Assembly (NCBI RefSeq): GCF_039539445.1
Contig: NZ_BAABDD010000015.1
Span: forward strand, 56,102 to 120,101
Source: Salinactinospora qingdaonensis
Lineage (GTDB): Bacteria > Actinomycetota > Actinomycetes > Streptosporangiales > Streptosporangiaceae
Direction of reading: 5' to 3'
DNA: 64,000 nucleotides
This document shows positions 35,567 through 44,976 of the stretch, piece by piece (position 1 is the stretch's first letter; every line of letters starts with the position of its first letter). The notes under the pieces are model-generated. The model was not told where the DNA came from, searched no databases, and saw only the letters and a list, made by a program, of their open reading frames with translations. Both the position numbers and the translations under genes were made by a program.

Positions 35567-36937
35567 ATGCCCGATCCCGAGTCGCTGTCCCCGAGCGATC
35601 CCACCTCGTTCGGTGGTTACAGCGTCGTGGGGCGGCTGGGGCGCGGTGGTCAAGGGATCGTCTATCTCGCGCGCAACGACGATGGCGACGAGTTCGCGGT
35701 CAAAGTGCTCAACGAGCAGTGGTCGCAGGACGAAGCGCTGCGCAGGCGCTTCGAGAAGGAGGTGCGGGCCGCACAGAAGGTCGCCTCCTTTTGCACCGCC
35801 GCGATCCACGAGGCCAACCTCGAATCCGAGCCGCCCTATGTGGTCAGCGAGTACGTGCCGGGCCCCTCGCTCCAGGACGCCGTGGTCAGGGAGGGGCCGC
35901 GCCGGGGCGCCTCGTTGCAGCGCCTCGCCGTCTCCACCGCCACCGCCCTGGTCGCCATCCACCAGGCCGGCATCGTGCACCGGGACTTCAAGCCGGGCAA
36001 CGTGCTCCTCGGTCCCGACGGTCCGCGCGTGATCGACTTCGGGGTGGCGCGGGTGGTCGATGGCACCGCCACCATGACCAACTCGATCGTGGGCACGCCC
36101 TCCTACATGGCGCCCGAGCAGATCGAGGGGCGCGACCTCACCGACCGGGCCGACATCTTCGCCTGGGGCTGTGTCATGGCGTTCGCCTCCACCGGTAACA
36201 CGCCCTTCGGGGCCGACAGCGTGCCGGCGGTCGTCCACCGGGTGGTCAGCGCCCCACCGTCGCTCGACGGTATCGCCGAGCAGTTGCGTCCGATCGTCGA
36301 GGAGTGCCTCAACAAGGACCCGGCACAGCGCCCCACCGCGCAGCAGTTGCTGATGCGGCTGTTGGGCCATGAGCACGTTGAGGCCGCCTCCCCCGACGAG
36401 GTGGTGGCCGCAGGGGAGCGGGTCGTCGAGCACGGTTCACCCAGCGGACCGCAGTACCCGCACAGCGCTCCCCCACCCCCGCATCAGGGCGGGCCGCAGA
36501 CCCCGCAGCCCCAGAGTGGCCCCCAGGCCCCCCAGCAGGGCGGGCCGCAGACCCCGCAGCCCCAGCAGCCCTACCGTCCCACGCCCAGCGGTCCGCAGAC
36601 GCCGTTTCCGGGCAGCCAGTCACCGTCGCCGGGCGCCCCGCCACGGTCTCCGCAAACCGGTGCCTACCCTCCGTCGCCGCATGCGCAGCAGCCCCCGCCC
36701 ACCGGGGGACATCCGGGGATGGGCGGTGCGCAGCCACCTATGGGCACCCCCACCAACACCTCCTACAGTCAGGCGCCCCCCAACCGGCACCCGCATGCCA
36801 ACGTGCCCCCTAAGCAGTACCCCCAACAGCAGCAACCCGTGGAAGACCCGGTGCTGTCGCAGGGCTGGATCGTTCCCGCTGTGCTCATCGGGATCATCAT
36901 CTTGCTGCTTTTGCTGGTTCTGGCCTCGTTCACCTAG
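35567..36937 (+). CDS. Membrane-anchored Ser/Thr protein kinase
   Basis: 456-residue Hanks-type kinase. The Gly-rich loop is GRLGRGGQGIVYLA, the ATP lysine K46 lies in AVKVL, the catalytic loop HRDFKPGN has D140, the metal-binding DFG is at 157-159, and GTPSYMAPEQ marks the activation segment. The loop has Phe where most kinases have Leu or Val. After residue 280 comes a 130-residue tail of PQ, GGPQTP, PHQ repeats, then a C-terminal helix in the last 24 residues (WIVPAVLIGIIILLLLLVLA) and almost no extracellular part. Start ATG at 35567 has GGAGG nearby. The target is unknown. Confidence 0.93.
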   Translation: MPDPESLSPSDPTSFGGYSVVGRLGRGGQGIVYLARNDDGDEFAVKVLNEQWSQDEALRRRFEKEVRAAQKVASFCTAAIHEANLESEPPYVVSEYVPGPSLQDAVVREGPRRGASLQRLAVSTATALVAIHQAGIVHRDFKPGNVLLGPDGPRVIDFGVARVVDGTATMTNSIVGTPSYMAPEQIEGRDLTDRADIFAWGCVMAFASTGNTPFGADSVPAVVHRVVSAPPSLDGIAEQLRPIVEECLNKDPAQRPTAQQLLMRLLGHEHVEAASPDEVVAAGERVVEHGSPSGPQYPHSAPPPPHQGGPQTPQPQSGPQAPQQGGPQTPQPQQPYRPTPSGPQTPFPGSQSPSPGAPPRSPQTGAYPPSPHAQQPPPTGGHPGMGGAQPPMGTPTNTSYSQAPPNRHPHANVPPKQYPQQQQPVEDPVLSQGWIVPAVLIGIIILLLLLVLASFT

Positions 36938-37082
36938 CTCTGGCGGCCTCGGCCCGTCGGGGCCCGGGGCTGCCGGCGCTGGGGCGCCGCCGTGCCTGGT
37001 GGCGGGCGGTCCCTAACCCAGTGGCCGGCAGTCCCCCGGCTTCCCGAATCCGCCGTCAGCCGCGGCGCTTTTCCGGTACGCC

Positions 37083-38324
37083 TTAGGCCATGAGCTGTTC
37101 CACGGTCCGCGAGACCGTGTCGTCCACGAACGCCACCACGTCGCCCTGCCGTTCGTCGGCACTGTCGGCGGGGATGATGGTCACGCAGTCGGTGCTGGCC
37201 AGGTCGAGCATGTCGTGCCCCCCGCCCGCTTCACCGTGCCGGGCGTCGGCGGTGACCGCGAGCACCCCGGTCGCCGGTGTCCCGACGTCTTGAACGGCCA
37301 CCACCAGGCTCACAGTCGTACCGGCCACGGTCGCCGTCAGCTCCACCCAGCGGCACTCCGGGCCGGGCAGGAACAGGGCGCGTTCGGCCGCGGCCTCAAG
37401 GCGTGCGCGAAGCGCCGGGGGCTCCGGACCCGCGCCTTCGCCCACGGCCGTGCGCGCGTTCGCGTCGATCTCTCGTAGGACCGGCGTCAGCGAGGCGGCG
37501 CAGCCGCGCATGTGTTCCAGGAGTCGGCGGTGGATCGTCGTGCCGAGCGCGCCGGTGGCGGCGGAGCGGCCGGGACCGGTGGGGGTCCAACTCAGCTCGC
37601 CGCGCATGGCGGCGGTCTGTAGGCCGATGAACAACTCCACCACGACGCCGAGGTGTTCTTCGGCGTCTGGCCGGTGGGGCGCGCCCGCCAACCGCCGGTC
37701 CATGACCAGCGGCGGGTAGTTCGCCCGCATGAGGGAGAACGATGCGACCGCCCACGGCAACAGCCAGTGCCAGGGCGGCGCCTGCTCCGGGGGCGCTTGC
37801 GCCGTGGCCATCAGTGCCCGTTCGCACGCCACGTACAGGTGCGCGGCCCGGATGATCGGATGGGTGTCCACGGTGGCGGCTGCGGCGATCTCGTCGCTGA
37901 AACCTTCGGTTATGGAGGTCGGCTCCCCGCCGGCAGGGAGCCGGCGCGCCAGATATTCAAGATAATCGGGTGTGAGCGCCTGTCCAGCGCGGCAGTCCTC
38001 TGCCATAGCCAACAGCGCCTCCTCGGTGCGCCGGAACCGCTCGCGCGTGGCCGCGTCGATCTCGGCGCTCTCCCAGCCACCTGCCACGAGGTGCCGGACG
38101 GTCGCCTCCGGTAGGGGGTCCGCTCCGCTCAGCGCGTGCAGTTCCAGCATGTGGCGGCGGAAGAACCGCCGCTGCACCTCGCCCTCCTGCTGCCCCGGCC
38201 GGCGGGTGGGATGGCTGGCCCACACCTCGCGTAGCCGGTCCACAGCGGTGAGCCGGCGGCGCACGTCGTCCGAGAAGCGGATCGGTGCGAGTTCAAAGCC
38301 ACGTCGCAGAGTCACGTAAGTCAC
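37083..38324 (-). CDS. Uncharacterised protein
   Basis: About 413 residues from the GTG at 38324 (the frame is open to a TTG at 38390). Mostly alpha-helical in its first 280 residues with many charged residues (RRRLTAVDRLREVW), and a Pro/Gln/Trp segment PPEQAPPWHWLLPW. A beta-rich C-terminal 120 residues follows (ELTATVAGTTVSLVVAVQDV). I see no membrane helix, signal or known catalytic motif; Fic HPF-x-GN motif is absent. It converges on the kinase gene. No Shine-Dalgarno is visible, so the start is uncertain. The codon pattern looks genuine. Confidence 0.65.
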   Translation of the reverse strand: MTYVTLRRGFELAPIRFSDDVRRRLTAVDRLREVWASHPTRRPGQQEGEVQRRFFRRHMLELHALSGADPLPEATVRHLVAGGWESAEIDAATRERFRRTEEALLAMAEDCRAGQALTPDYLEYLARRLPAGGEPTSITEGFSDEIAAAATVDTHPIIRAAHLYVACERALMATAQAPPEQAPPWHWLLPWAVASFSLMRANYPPLVMDRRLAGAPHRPDAEEHLGVVVELFIGLQTAAMRGELSWTPTGPGRSAATGALGTTIHRRLLEHMRGCAASLTPVLREIDANARTAVGEGAGPEPPALRARLEAAAERALFLPGPECRWVELTATVAGTTVSLVVAVQDVGTPATGVLAVTADARHGEAGGGHDMLDLASTDCVTIIPADSADERQGDVVAFVDDTVSRTVEQLMA

Positions 38325-38522
38325 CGTAACCAGGGGGATGCCCAGGAAAACCGATACAGCCGGTTTTCGGTGACAGGCGGCGGCCGGCAACCGTCCGGAG
38401 GGGGTCTATGGGGCTATCAAGCCGGAGGTTGGGGTGCGGCTGGGGTGCCGTTCGCTCGTGGTCATGTGTTTCTTACGCGTCGCCCTGCGCGGGTGGGTTG
38501 TGGCTGGAGGGTTTGCCGTTCG

Positions 38523-38558
38523 CTCGTGCCTCGATCGCTTCGCGATCTCGGCAGCCTG
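38523..38558 (+). repeat. REP-like palindrome, copy d (+)
   Basis: Core 38527-38553: TGCC, TC, GATCGC, loop TTC, GCGATC, TC, GGCA, with the conserved left flank CGCTCG and right GCCT. This is the consensus form. Confidence 0.85.
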
Positions 38559-38805
38559 AAGGGGGCGCCGTGGCTGAGGCGACCGGAAACGATGCGGGCG
38601 GCCACGGAGGTGAAGGAACGTCGCTCTGTCCCGGGGGTTTTCGTTAGTTCAGGGTCTTTGTGGTGTGGCTCTGTTGGATGGCAGTCGCACTCCGGAGCTT
38701 TCTGCTAGCCCAGGATGTTGCTGTAGCGCGGGGATATAGCGATGGGCGGCGATCTCTTCGGGGATGGCGCCGGGCGCGGCACCCACCCCGGGTACAGCCC
38801 ACCTC

Positions 38806-38841
38806 AGGCTGTCGAGATCGCGAAGCGATCGAGGTATGAGT
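38806..38841 (-). repeat. REP-like palindrome, copy e (-)
   Basis: Core 38810-38836: TGTC, GA, GATCGC, GAA, GCGATC, GA, GGTA. The inner stem is intact and the outer pairs are altered. Confidence 0.8.
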
Positions 38842-38882
38842 GGTGGGAAGCACCACATGCTCTCCCGGGTACAGCTCACTTC

Positions 38883-38918
38883 AGGCTGTCGAGGTCGTGA
38901 AGCGATCGAGGCACGAGC
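38883..38918 (-). repeat. REP-like palindrome, copy f (-)
   Basis: Core 38887-38913: TGTC, GA, GGTCGT, GAA, GCGATC, GA, GGCA; two changes in the left inner arm. It lies 77 bp after copy e with shared flanks, so e and f are a local duplication. Confidence 0.8.
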
Positions 38919-39116
38919 GGTGGGAAACACCACATGCCCTCCTCCGCACCCAGGCCCCGCGTACGCGGATGCCCGGCCACCGCGTGAGGCATAGACACCA
39001 CCACCGAGGCTGCCAGGCCCCCGCGCGGGTGCCCAGTCGAGGAGGAAACCGGGTCCCCACCCCTGGGGAGGGGGAGGCAGCTCTCGTTGCACTCTGGTGC
39101 GGTTCGCGGCGTTTTC

Positions 39117-39497
39117 TCACCGTCCCTGCTGGCGCAGCAGCCGCAGCGCCTTTTGTTTTTCAAAGTCCATGGCGCGTGCGGGGCGCGGGGCCAACCGTCC
39201 TAGACGCTCACCGTAGGCGCGCACGCTGGCCATGGTGGCCGGCTCGGACAGGACGCGCAGTGCGAAGGACAGCGCCGTTGGGGTGATGTCGTAGCTGCGC
39301 TCCAGCTCTAGGCCGGCGGCGACGGTGGAGAGGTCGGCCTCGGAGAAGCGGCGGTGCCGGTGGCCGCGTCCCGTGGGCTGCTCCTTGGTGACCGGGAGCA
39401 GGCCAAGGCTTTCGCGGTAGCGCAGCATCCGGGCCGTGGTGCCCAGTTGTTCGGCCGCGGCTGAGATGGGAATCGAGCGAGCGGAATTGTGTTCCAT
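39117..39497 (-). CDS. MerR-family transcriptional regulator
   Basis: 126 residues. The N-terminal winged HTH has IPISAAAEQLGTTARMLRYR and GLLPV, then HRHRRFSEADLSTV. MerR proteins usually bind a spacer dyad and activate from it. The C-terminal helix (ERSYDITPTALSFALRVL) is short, and no metal cysteines are seen, so the ligand is unknown. The gene is divergent from ahcY. Its ATG at 39497 lies only about 2-9 nt downstream of the predicted transcription start, so the mRNA may be leaderless. Autoregulation through the operator at 39507 is likely. Confidence 0.88.
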   Translation of the reverse strand: MEHNSARSIPISAAAEQLGTTARMLRYRESLGLLPVTKEQPTGRGHRHRRFSEADLSTVAAGLELERSYDITPTALSFALRVLSEPATMASVRAYGERLGRLAPRPARAMDFEKQKALRLLRQQGR

Positions 39498-39505
39498 ACC
39501 ACCGG

Positions 39506-39535
39506 ATTAGACATAATCTAACAAAGCGCTGTCAA
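39506..39535 (-). promoter_or_regulatory. MerR-type promoter with spacer operator
   Basis: On the minus strand TTGACA (39535-39530), 18-bp spacer, TCTAAT (39511-39506). The dyad TTAGA-N5-TCTAA (39507-39521) falls between and into the -10. This arrangement, dyad inside a lengthened spacer, is typical of MerR promoters. It predicts a leaderless merR transcript. Confidence 0.55.
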
Positions 39536-39551
39536 TTTTGCCGGTTTGGCG

Positions 39552-39580
39552 CTGCCGAATCGGGCTCTCGGCCCTAGACT
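39552..39580 (+). promoter_or_regulatory. Weak candidate ahcY promoter
   Basis: CTGCCG (39552-39557), 17-bp spacer and TAGACT (39575-39580) before ahcY. The predicted leader of roughly 25 nt is too short for an SAH riboswitch. The -35 match is poor. Confidence 0.25.
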
Positions 39581-39612
39581 CGGGGTGCACCGACAGCGAG
39601 GAGATATGACGT

Positions 39613-41049
<1,437 letters not shown>

Positions 41050-41095
41050 CGGCCGCGGGCCTGGCGTAGCCGGCCCCCCGCCGTTCATCGCGTGT

Positions 41096-41129
41096 CGGCC
41101 GGTGCCAGCGGTTGCGCTGGCACCGGCCG
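41096..41129 (+). terminator. 15-bp perfect stem-loop after ahcY
   Basis: Left arm CGGCCGGTGCCAGCG and right arm CGCTGGCACCGGCCG pair perfectly around GTTG, 46 nt after the ahcY stop. There is no T-tract. It separates ahcY from the paralog and likely reduces read-through. Confidence 0.6.
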
Positions 41130-41226
41130 GCGTGTCCCAGCGAGGGCGGGGGCATCGGGTCTCCCGGCCCTCGCCGCCTTCGCGTTCGGCTTTTCACAAT
41201 CACCACGAGAGGGGCGTGGTCGGCTG

Positions 41227-42489
41227 ATGACACTGTCGCAGTACGACGTCGCCGACCTTGGCCTAGCCCCGGCCGGAGTCCGCCGGGTCGAATGGGCCGA
41301 GCGCGCCATGCCGGCGCTGTCGAGCATCAACGAGCGCTTCGCCCGCTCCCGCCCCCTCGACGGGCTGCGCATCAGTGCCTGCATGCACGTCACGGCTGAG
41401 ACCGCGAACCTGCTGCGGGTACTGCGCTCCGGCGGGGCCGAGGTCATGCTCGCCGCCTCCAACCCCCTGTCGACCCAGGACGACACCGCCGCCGCACTCG
41501 TCGCCGAATACGGCATGCGTGTCTACGCCCGCTCCGGCATCGACGCCGCCACCTACGACCGCAACCTCGCCACCGTGTTGTCGCAGCGCCCTCACCTGCT
41601 GCTCGACGACGGCTGCGACCTCGTCAACACCGCCTACCACACCGGCGCCGAGCTGCTCGAACACACCATGGGCGGCTGCGAGCAGACCACAACCGGGGTG
41701 ATCAGGCTGCGCCAGATGAGCGCCGAAGGCGTGCTCCAATTGCCGATGGTCGCCGTCAACGACACCGCCACCAAGCGGATGTTCGACAACCGATACGGCA
41801 CCGGGCAGTCCACGATCGACGGCATCATGCGCGCGACCAATGCCTTGCTCTCGGGCCGCACGCTGGTCGTGGCCGGATTCGGCTACTGTGGCCGCGGGTT
41901 GGCCGAACGCGCCCGGGGGATGGGCGCGCGCGTCGTCGTCACCGAAGTCGATCCGGTCAAGGCGCTCGACGCCGTCATGCAGGGTTACACGGTGCTGCCC
42001 ATGGCCGAGGCCGCGCGCGTCGGTGACGTATTCGTCACCGTCACGGGCAACCGTGACGTGATCCGCGCCGAACACCTGGCCGACCTCAAGGACGGCGCGG
42101 TCTTGGCCAACGCCGGCCATTTCGACGTCGAGATCGACCTGGCGGCCCTGGATGACCTGGCGGTGGAGATCCGGCCCGACGTGCGACCGCAGGCCGACGA
42201 GTACGTTCTAGCCGATGGTCGCCGCATCGTCTTGGTCTCCGAAGGGCGACTGGTCAATCTGGGCGCGGCCGAGGGGCACCCGGCAGCGGTCATGGACATG
42301 TCGTTCGCCGTGCAGGCGTTGACCGTCGAGTGGCTGGCCCAGCAGCACGAACAGCTCTCACCCGGAGTGCTCGACGTCCCCACCGAGATCGACACCGAGG
42401 TGGCCAGTCTGGAGCTGGCGGCGCTACAGGTCCACATCGACGAGTTGACCGCCGAGCAGCGGGACTACCTCAGTTCCTGGGACGCCTAG
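41227..42489 (+). CDS. Adenosylhomocysteinase-like paralog (short form)
   Basis: 420-residue SAH hydrolase homolog of the shorter, archaeal-like type: the 40-residue insert is missing and the C-terminal KPDHYRY is absent, ending in a short DYLSSWDA. H54, T56, E58, D131, K183 and D187 align with catalytic residues. The Glu that precedes TTTG in the canonical copy (E201) is Gln here (CEQTTTGV, Q153), and the cysteine C240 is Thr. The Rossmann motif GFGYCGRGLAERARGMGA is intact. ATG at 41227 begins the family N-terminus. It may act on a different nucleoside thioether or be regulatory; substrate is unknown. Confidence 0.88.
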   Translation: MTLSQYDVADLGLAPAGVRRVEWAERAMPALSSINERFARSRPLDGLRISACMHVTAETANLLRVLRSGGAEVMLAASNPLSTQDDTAAALVAEYGMRVYARSGIDAATYDRNLATVLSQRPHLLLDDGCDLVNTAYHTGAELLEHTMGGCEQTTTGVIRLRQMSAEGVLQLPMVAVNDTATKRMFDNRYGTGQSTIDGIMRATNALLSGRTLVVAGFGYCGRGLAERARGMGARVVVTEVDPVKALDAVMQGYTVLPMAEAARVGDVFVTVTGNRDVIRAEHLADLKDGAVLANAGHFDVEIDLAALDDLAVEIRPDVRPQADEYVLADGRRIVLVSEGRLVNLGAAEGHPAAVMDMSFAVQALTVEWLAQQHEQLSPGVLDVPTEIDTEVASLELAALQVHIDELTAEQRDYLSSWDA

Positions 42490-42686
42490 TACCGCAGTGA
42501 CAGACCACGAGCCGACCTCGGCCGTCCCTTAAGCCAGGAGGGCGCCCTCGCCCGGCCTTCAGGTGGGCTCGCAGGGGCGCCGCCTGTGCTTTCCGTCGAG
42601 TAAGGCCGGGGCCTGGGGGAGCGGGAGCCGGGACGGTGCCGCCTAGCGCGACCTGCAACCGGGGTGACGTGAGGGCTCTTCGTCCG

Positions 42687-42721
42687 CTCGTGCCTCGATC
42701 GCTGCGCGATCTCGGCAGCCT
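42687..42721 (+). repeat. REP-like palindrome, copy g (+)
   Basis: Core 42691-42717: TGCC, TC, GATCGC, loop TGC, GCGATC, TC, GGCA; intact. It faces copy h across the 97-bp array. Confidence 0.85.
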
Positions 42722-42968
42722 AAAAGGGTGACGGCTCCGAAGTCTGGCAGCTTCAAAGGGTCTTTCCGATGGTGTGGGGCAAAGCCCAGTGTCCTCAACG
42801 AGTGGCCCCCTCCAAAAAAACCGGCGACGTCAAGAGCCCCACAAAGGGGCTGCCCAATGGGCGCGGTCTCGAAGAGGGCAGCCGGAAAGGGACGGTCTCA
42901 GGGCGAGTGGCGGTGTCCCTGTGCGGTAGCGCCTCGACTGCTTGGGCGGTCAGGAGGGCGACAACGGT

Positions 42969-43345
42969 GGGTGAGGTTGTGGTGTTTTTGTGTGGTGGCG
43001 TTCCGGTCTGGTTGTCGCCTGTATGGCTTTGTTTCTCGATCGCGTGTGGCTATTGATGCTGTGTTGGGTGAGGTTGTGGTGTTTTTGTGTGGTGGTGCTC
43101 CGGTCTGGTTGTCGCCTGTATGGCTTTGTTTCTCGATCGCGTGTGGCTATTGATGCTGTGTTGGGTGAGGTTGTGGTGTTTTTGTGTGGTGGCGTTCCGG
43201 TCTGGTTGTCGCCTGTATGGCTTTGTTTCTCGATCGCGTGTCGCTACTGATGCTGTGTTGGGTGAGGTTGTGGTGTTTTTGTGTGGTGGTGCTCCGGTCT
43301 GGTTGTCGCCTGTATGGCTTTGTCTCTCGACCACGCGCCGCCACT
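42969..43345. repeat. 97-bp tandem array, about four copies
   Basis: Units begin GGGTGAGG at 42969, 43066, 43163 and 43260 with an exact 97-bp period. Copies 2 and 3 are nearly identical; copy 4 drifts after about 70 bp. The unit is GT-rich on the plus strand and contains TCTCGATCGCGTGT, a partial resemblance to the palindrome stem. Confidence 0.9.
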
Positions 43346-43346
43346 G

Positions 43347-43383
43347 AAGCTGCCGAGATCGCGAAGCGATCGAGGCACGAGCG
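43347..43383 (-). repeat. REP-like palindrome, copy h (-)
   Basis: Core 43351-43377: TGCC, GA, GATCGC, GAA, GCGATC, GA, GGCA; the exact reverse form of consensus. It sits directly at the end of the 97-bp array. Confidence 0.85.
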
Positions 43384-43528
43384 ATGGTGTAGCGGTCAGC
43401 CGAGATCAACCACGGTGCCGGGCGCCACAGCAACGTCCGGGAAGTCCGAGGCACAACCACGCTAACGGTCCGCCGTCGTTGTTGTGCAGAGCACGGCCCC
43501 CACACAGAGTCTCCCGAATGCGTCCCGG

Positions 43529-44836
43529 TCAGCTCCCGAACGGGCGGCCGGGCCAGTACGGTGCGTCCTGGCCGGGCTCCTGCGCCTCTGGTGCGGCCTG
43601 CTCCGGCGCCTCGGCACCTGTCGGCCCCTGCCATCCGGGCGCGGCCTGCCCGTACCAGCCGTGCGGGGGCTGCCCGTGGGGCGGCGGTGGCGCCGGCGCG
43701 TTCCCATACGGCGCGCTCTGCCCGTAGGGGTCTGGAACGGCCTGCCCGTGGCCGTACGGGGCGGCGGGGTGAGGTCCGGGCCACGGCGGCCCCGGCGGTG
43801 GGGGCCCCGGCGCGTGCCACTGCGGCGCGCCGTAGCCGGGCCAAGCCGGCGTGCCCTGCGTGCGCGGGTCCGGGGGCGGCTGCGCGGGCCAGCCTCGGGG
43901 GGGCTGCGCGGAAAAGTCGGCGTGGCCGTGGCCCGGCCAGCCCGGATGCTGTTCTCCCGGCCAGGGCGGGGCGCCCTGGGCCGGGGGCGGCTGCGTGGGC
44001 CAGGCGGGCGGACCCTGGCCGGGCGCACCCGGCGCGGCCTGGTCGGGCGCTGCCTGCCCCTGGTTTCCCAGTCGAGCCTCCTCGCGGCGGCGCCGTTCGG
44101 CCAGGACCGCCGAAAGGAACTCCAACGCCGAGACGTTGGGCGGCGGGGGAGGAGCCACCATGCCCGCCACGGTGTTGGCCACCTGATTGCCCATCTCGTA
44201 GCGGGCCTGCTCGGTGAGTTCGTTGAACCGCGTCACGTACTGGCGGGCCATGGCCGCCGCTTCGGGTGTCAACCGGGACAGCTCCGCTGAACTGGCCCAC
44301 CCGCTCAGGTGCGGCGGCATCATGATCGGCACCTCGGGGGAACGGTTCGTGCGCTCCTGCATGACCAGGGTGCCGGCCAGGAAGTCCCCGACCCGGCGGC
44401 CATTGGGGTTGATCATCGAGACGATGAGCGCGATCGTCCCCGAAGCCAGCCAGATCTCCACAAAGGCGCTCAGCCCGCGGGCCAGCGCCTGGCGGAACCG
44501 CTCCGGTGAGCCGTCGGTTCCCACCACGCGCAGCCCAAAAGCCAGCTTGCCCAGGGAACGTCCTCGCGACAACGTCTCGAAGGTTACGGGGTAGCCCACG
44601 AGGATCAGCACCGTCAGTGTTATCTGCACCGCCGCCGTCGCCGCTTCGTCCAGCTCGGAGCCGATGGTCCCGATCGCGATCAGCGCCCCGACCATCAGCA
44701 GGATCTGGATCAGTACGTCGAGCAAAAACGCGGCCATGCGGCTGGCGAAGCCTGCCGGCTGCAACTCCATGACCACGGCGTCGCCGGTGACCAGCCCCGA
44801 TTCGCCGTAACCGCCACTAGCGCCCGCCAAACTCAC
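43529..44836 (-). CDS. RDD-family membrane protein with long Pro/Gly-rich tail
   Basis: About 435 residues. The RDD domain occupies roughly 25-170: QPAGFASRMAAFLLDVLIQI has the Arg-Asp positions, then two more helices and RSLGKLAFGLRVVG. A 70-residue helical stretch follows (ELTEQARYEMGNQVANTVAG), then a 150-residue cytoplasmic tail of PP, QG, PG and WPGQP repeats. RDD proteins are small membrane proteins of unclear role, some implicated in ion transport. The GTG at 44836 follows AGAGG; a GTG three bases up is possible. It is divergent from the SpoIIM-like gene. Confidence 0.83.
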   Translation of the reverse strand: MSLAGASGGYGESGLVTGDAVVMELQPAGFASRMAAFLLDVLIQILLMVGALIAIGTIGSELDEAATAAVQITLTVLILVGYPVTFETLSRGRSLGKLAFGLRVVGTDGSPERFRQALARGLSAFVEIWLASGTIALIVSMINPNGRRVGDFLAGTLVMQERTNRSPEVPIMMPPHLSGWASSAELSRLTPEAAAMARQYVTRFNELTEQARYEMGNQVANTVAGMVAPPPPPNVSALEFLSAVLAERRRREEARLGNQGQAAPDQAAPGAPGQGPPAWPTQPPPAQGAPPWPGEQHPGWPGHGHADFSAQPPRGWPAQPPPDPRTQGTPAWPGYGAPQWHAPGPPPPGPPWPGPHPAAPYGHGQAVPDPYGQSAPYGNAPAPPPPHGQPPHGWYGQAAPGWQGPTGAEAPEQAAPEAQEPGQDAPYWPGRPFGS

Positions 44837-44976
44837 CACCGCCTCTTTCCCCGTGACTCGTGAAGTTGTCCTCTTCCCAGTCTGGCAGCGCGCGTGCCCC
44901 GCGCGCGCCTCGGACCGCGTCGCGCCCGCCCGGCGCCGCCCCGTGCCACACCGGCTCCGCCAGTAGAGTCGGGCAC

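Larger units (their letters stand above)
38325..39116. other. Intergenic region with inverted palindrome set
   Basis: About 790 bp between two leftward genes, with one plus-oriented (38523) and two minus-oriented (38806, 38883) palindromes. A partial left-flank copy (GCCGTTCGCTCGTG) lies near 38444-38457. I see no gene. The two minus copies are followed by near-identical flank GGTGGGAA(G/A)CACCACATG. Confidence 0.65.
42490..43528. other. 1,039-bp intergenic island with palindromes and 97-bp tandem array
   Basis: It lies between convergent ahcY paralog and RDD gene. It holds a plus palindrome (42687), a four-copy 97-bp array (42969) and a minus palindrome (43347). The 86-93 residue frames inside the array rotate because 97 is not a multiple of three, so they are not genes. 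Confidence 0.75.

Noticed and set aside
39522..39612. SAH riboswitch before ahcY
   Set aside because: The predicted leader is too short and no conserved core is visible.
42969..43345. CRISPR array
   Set aside because: Units are contiguous tandem repeats without distinct spacers, and no cas gene is present.
42990..43465. Repeated short frames with similar hydrophobic peptide
   Set aside because: They arise from the 97-bp repeat, rotate frame between units and have no ribosome-binding sites.
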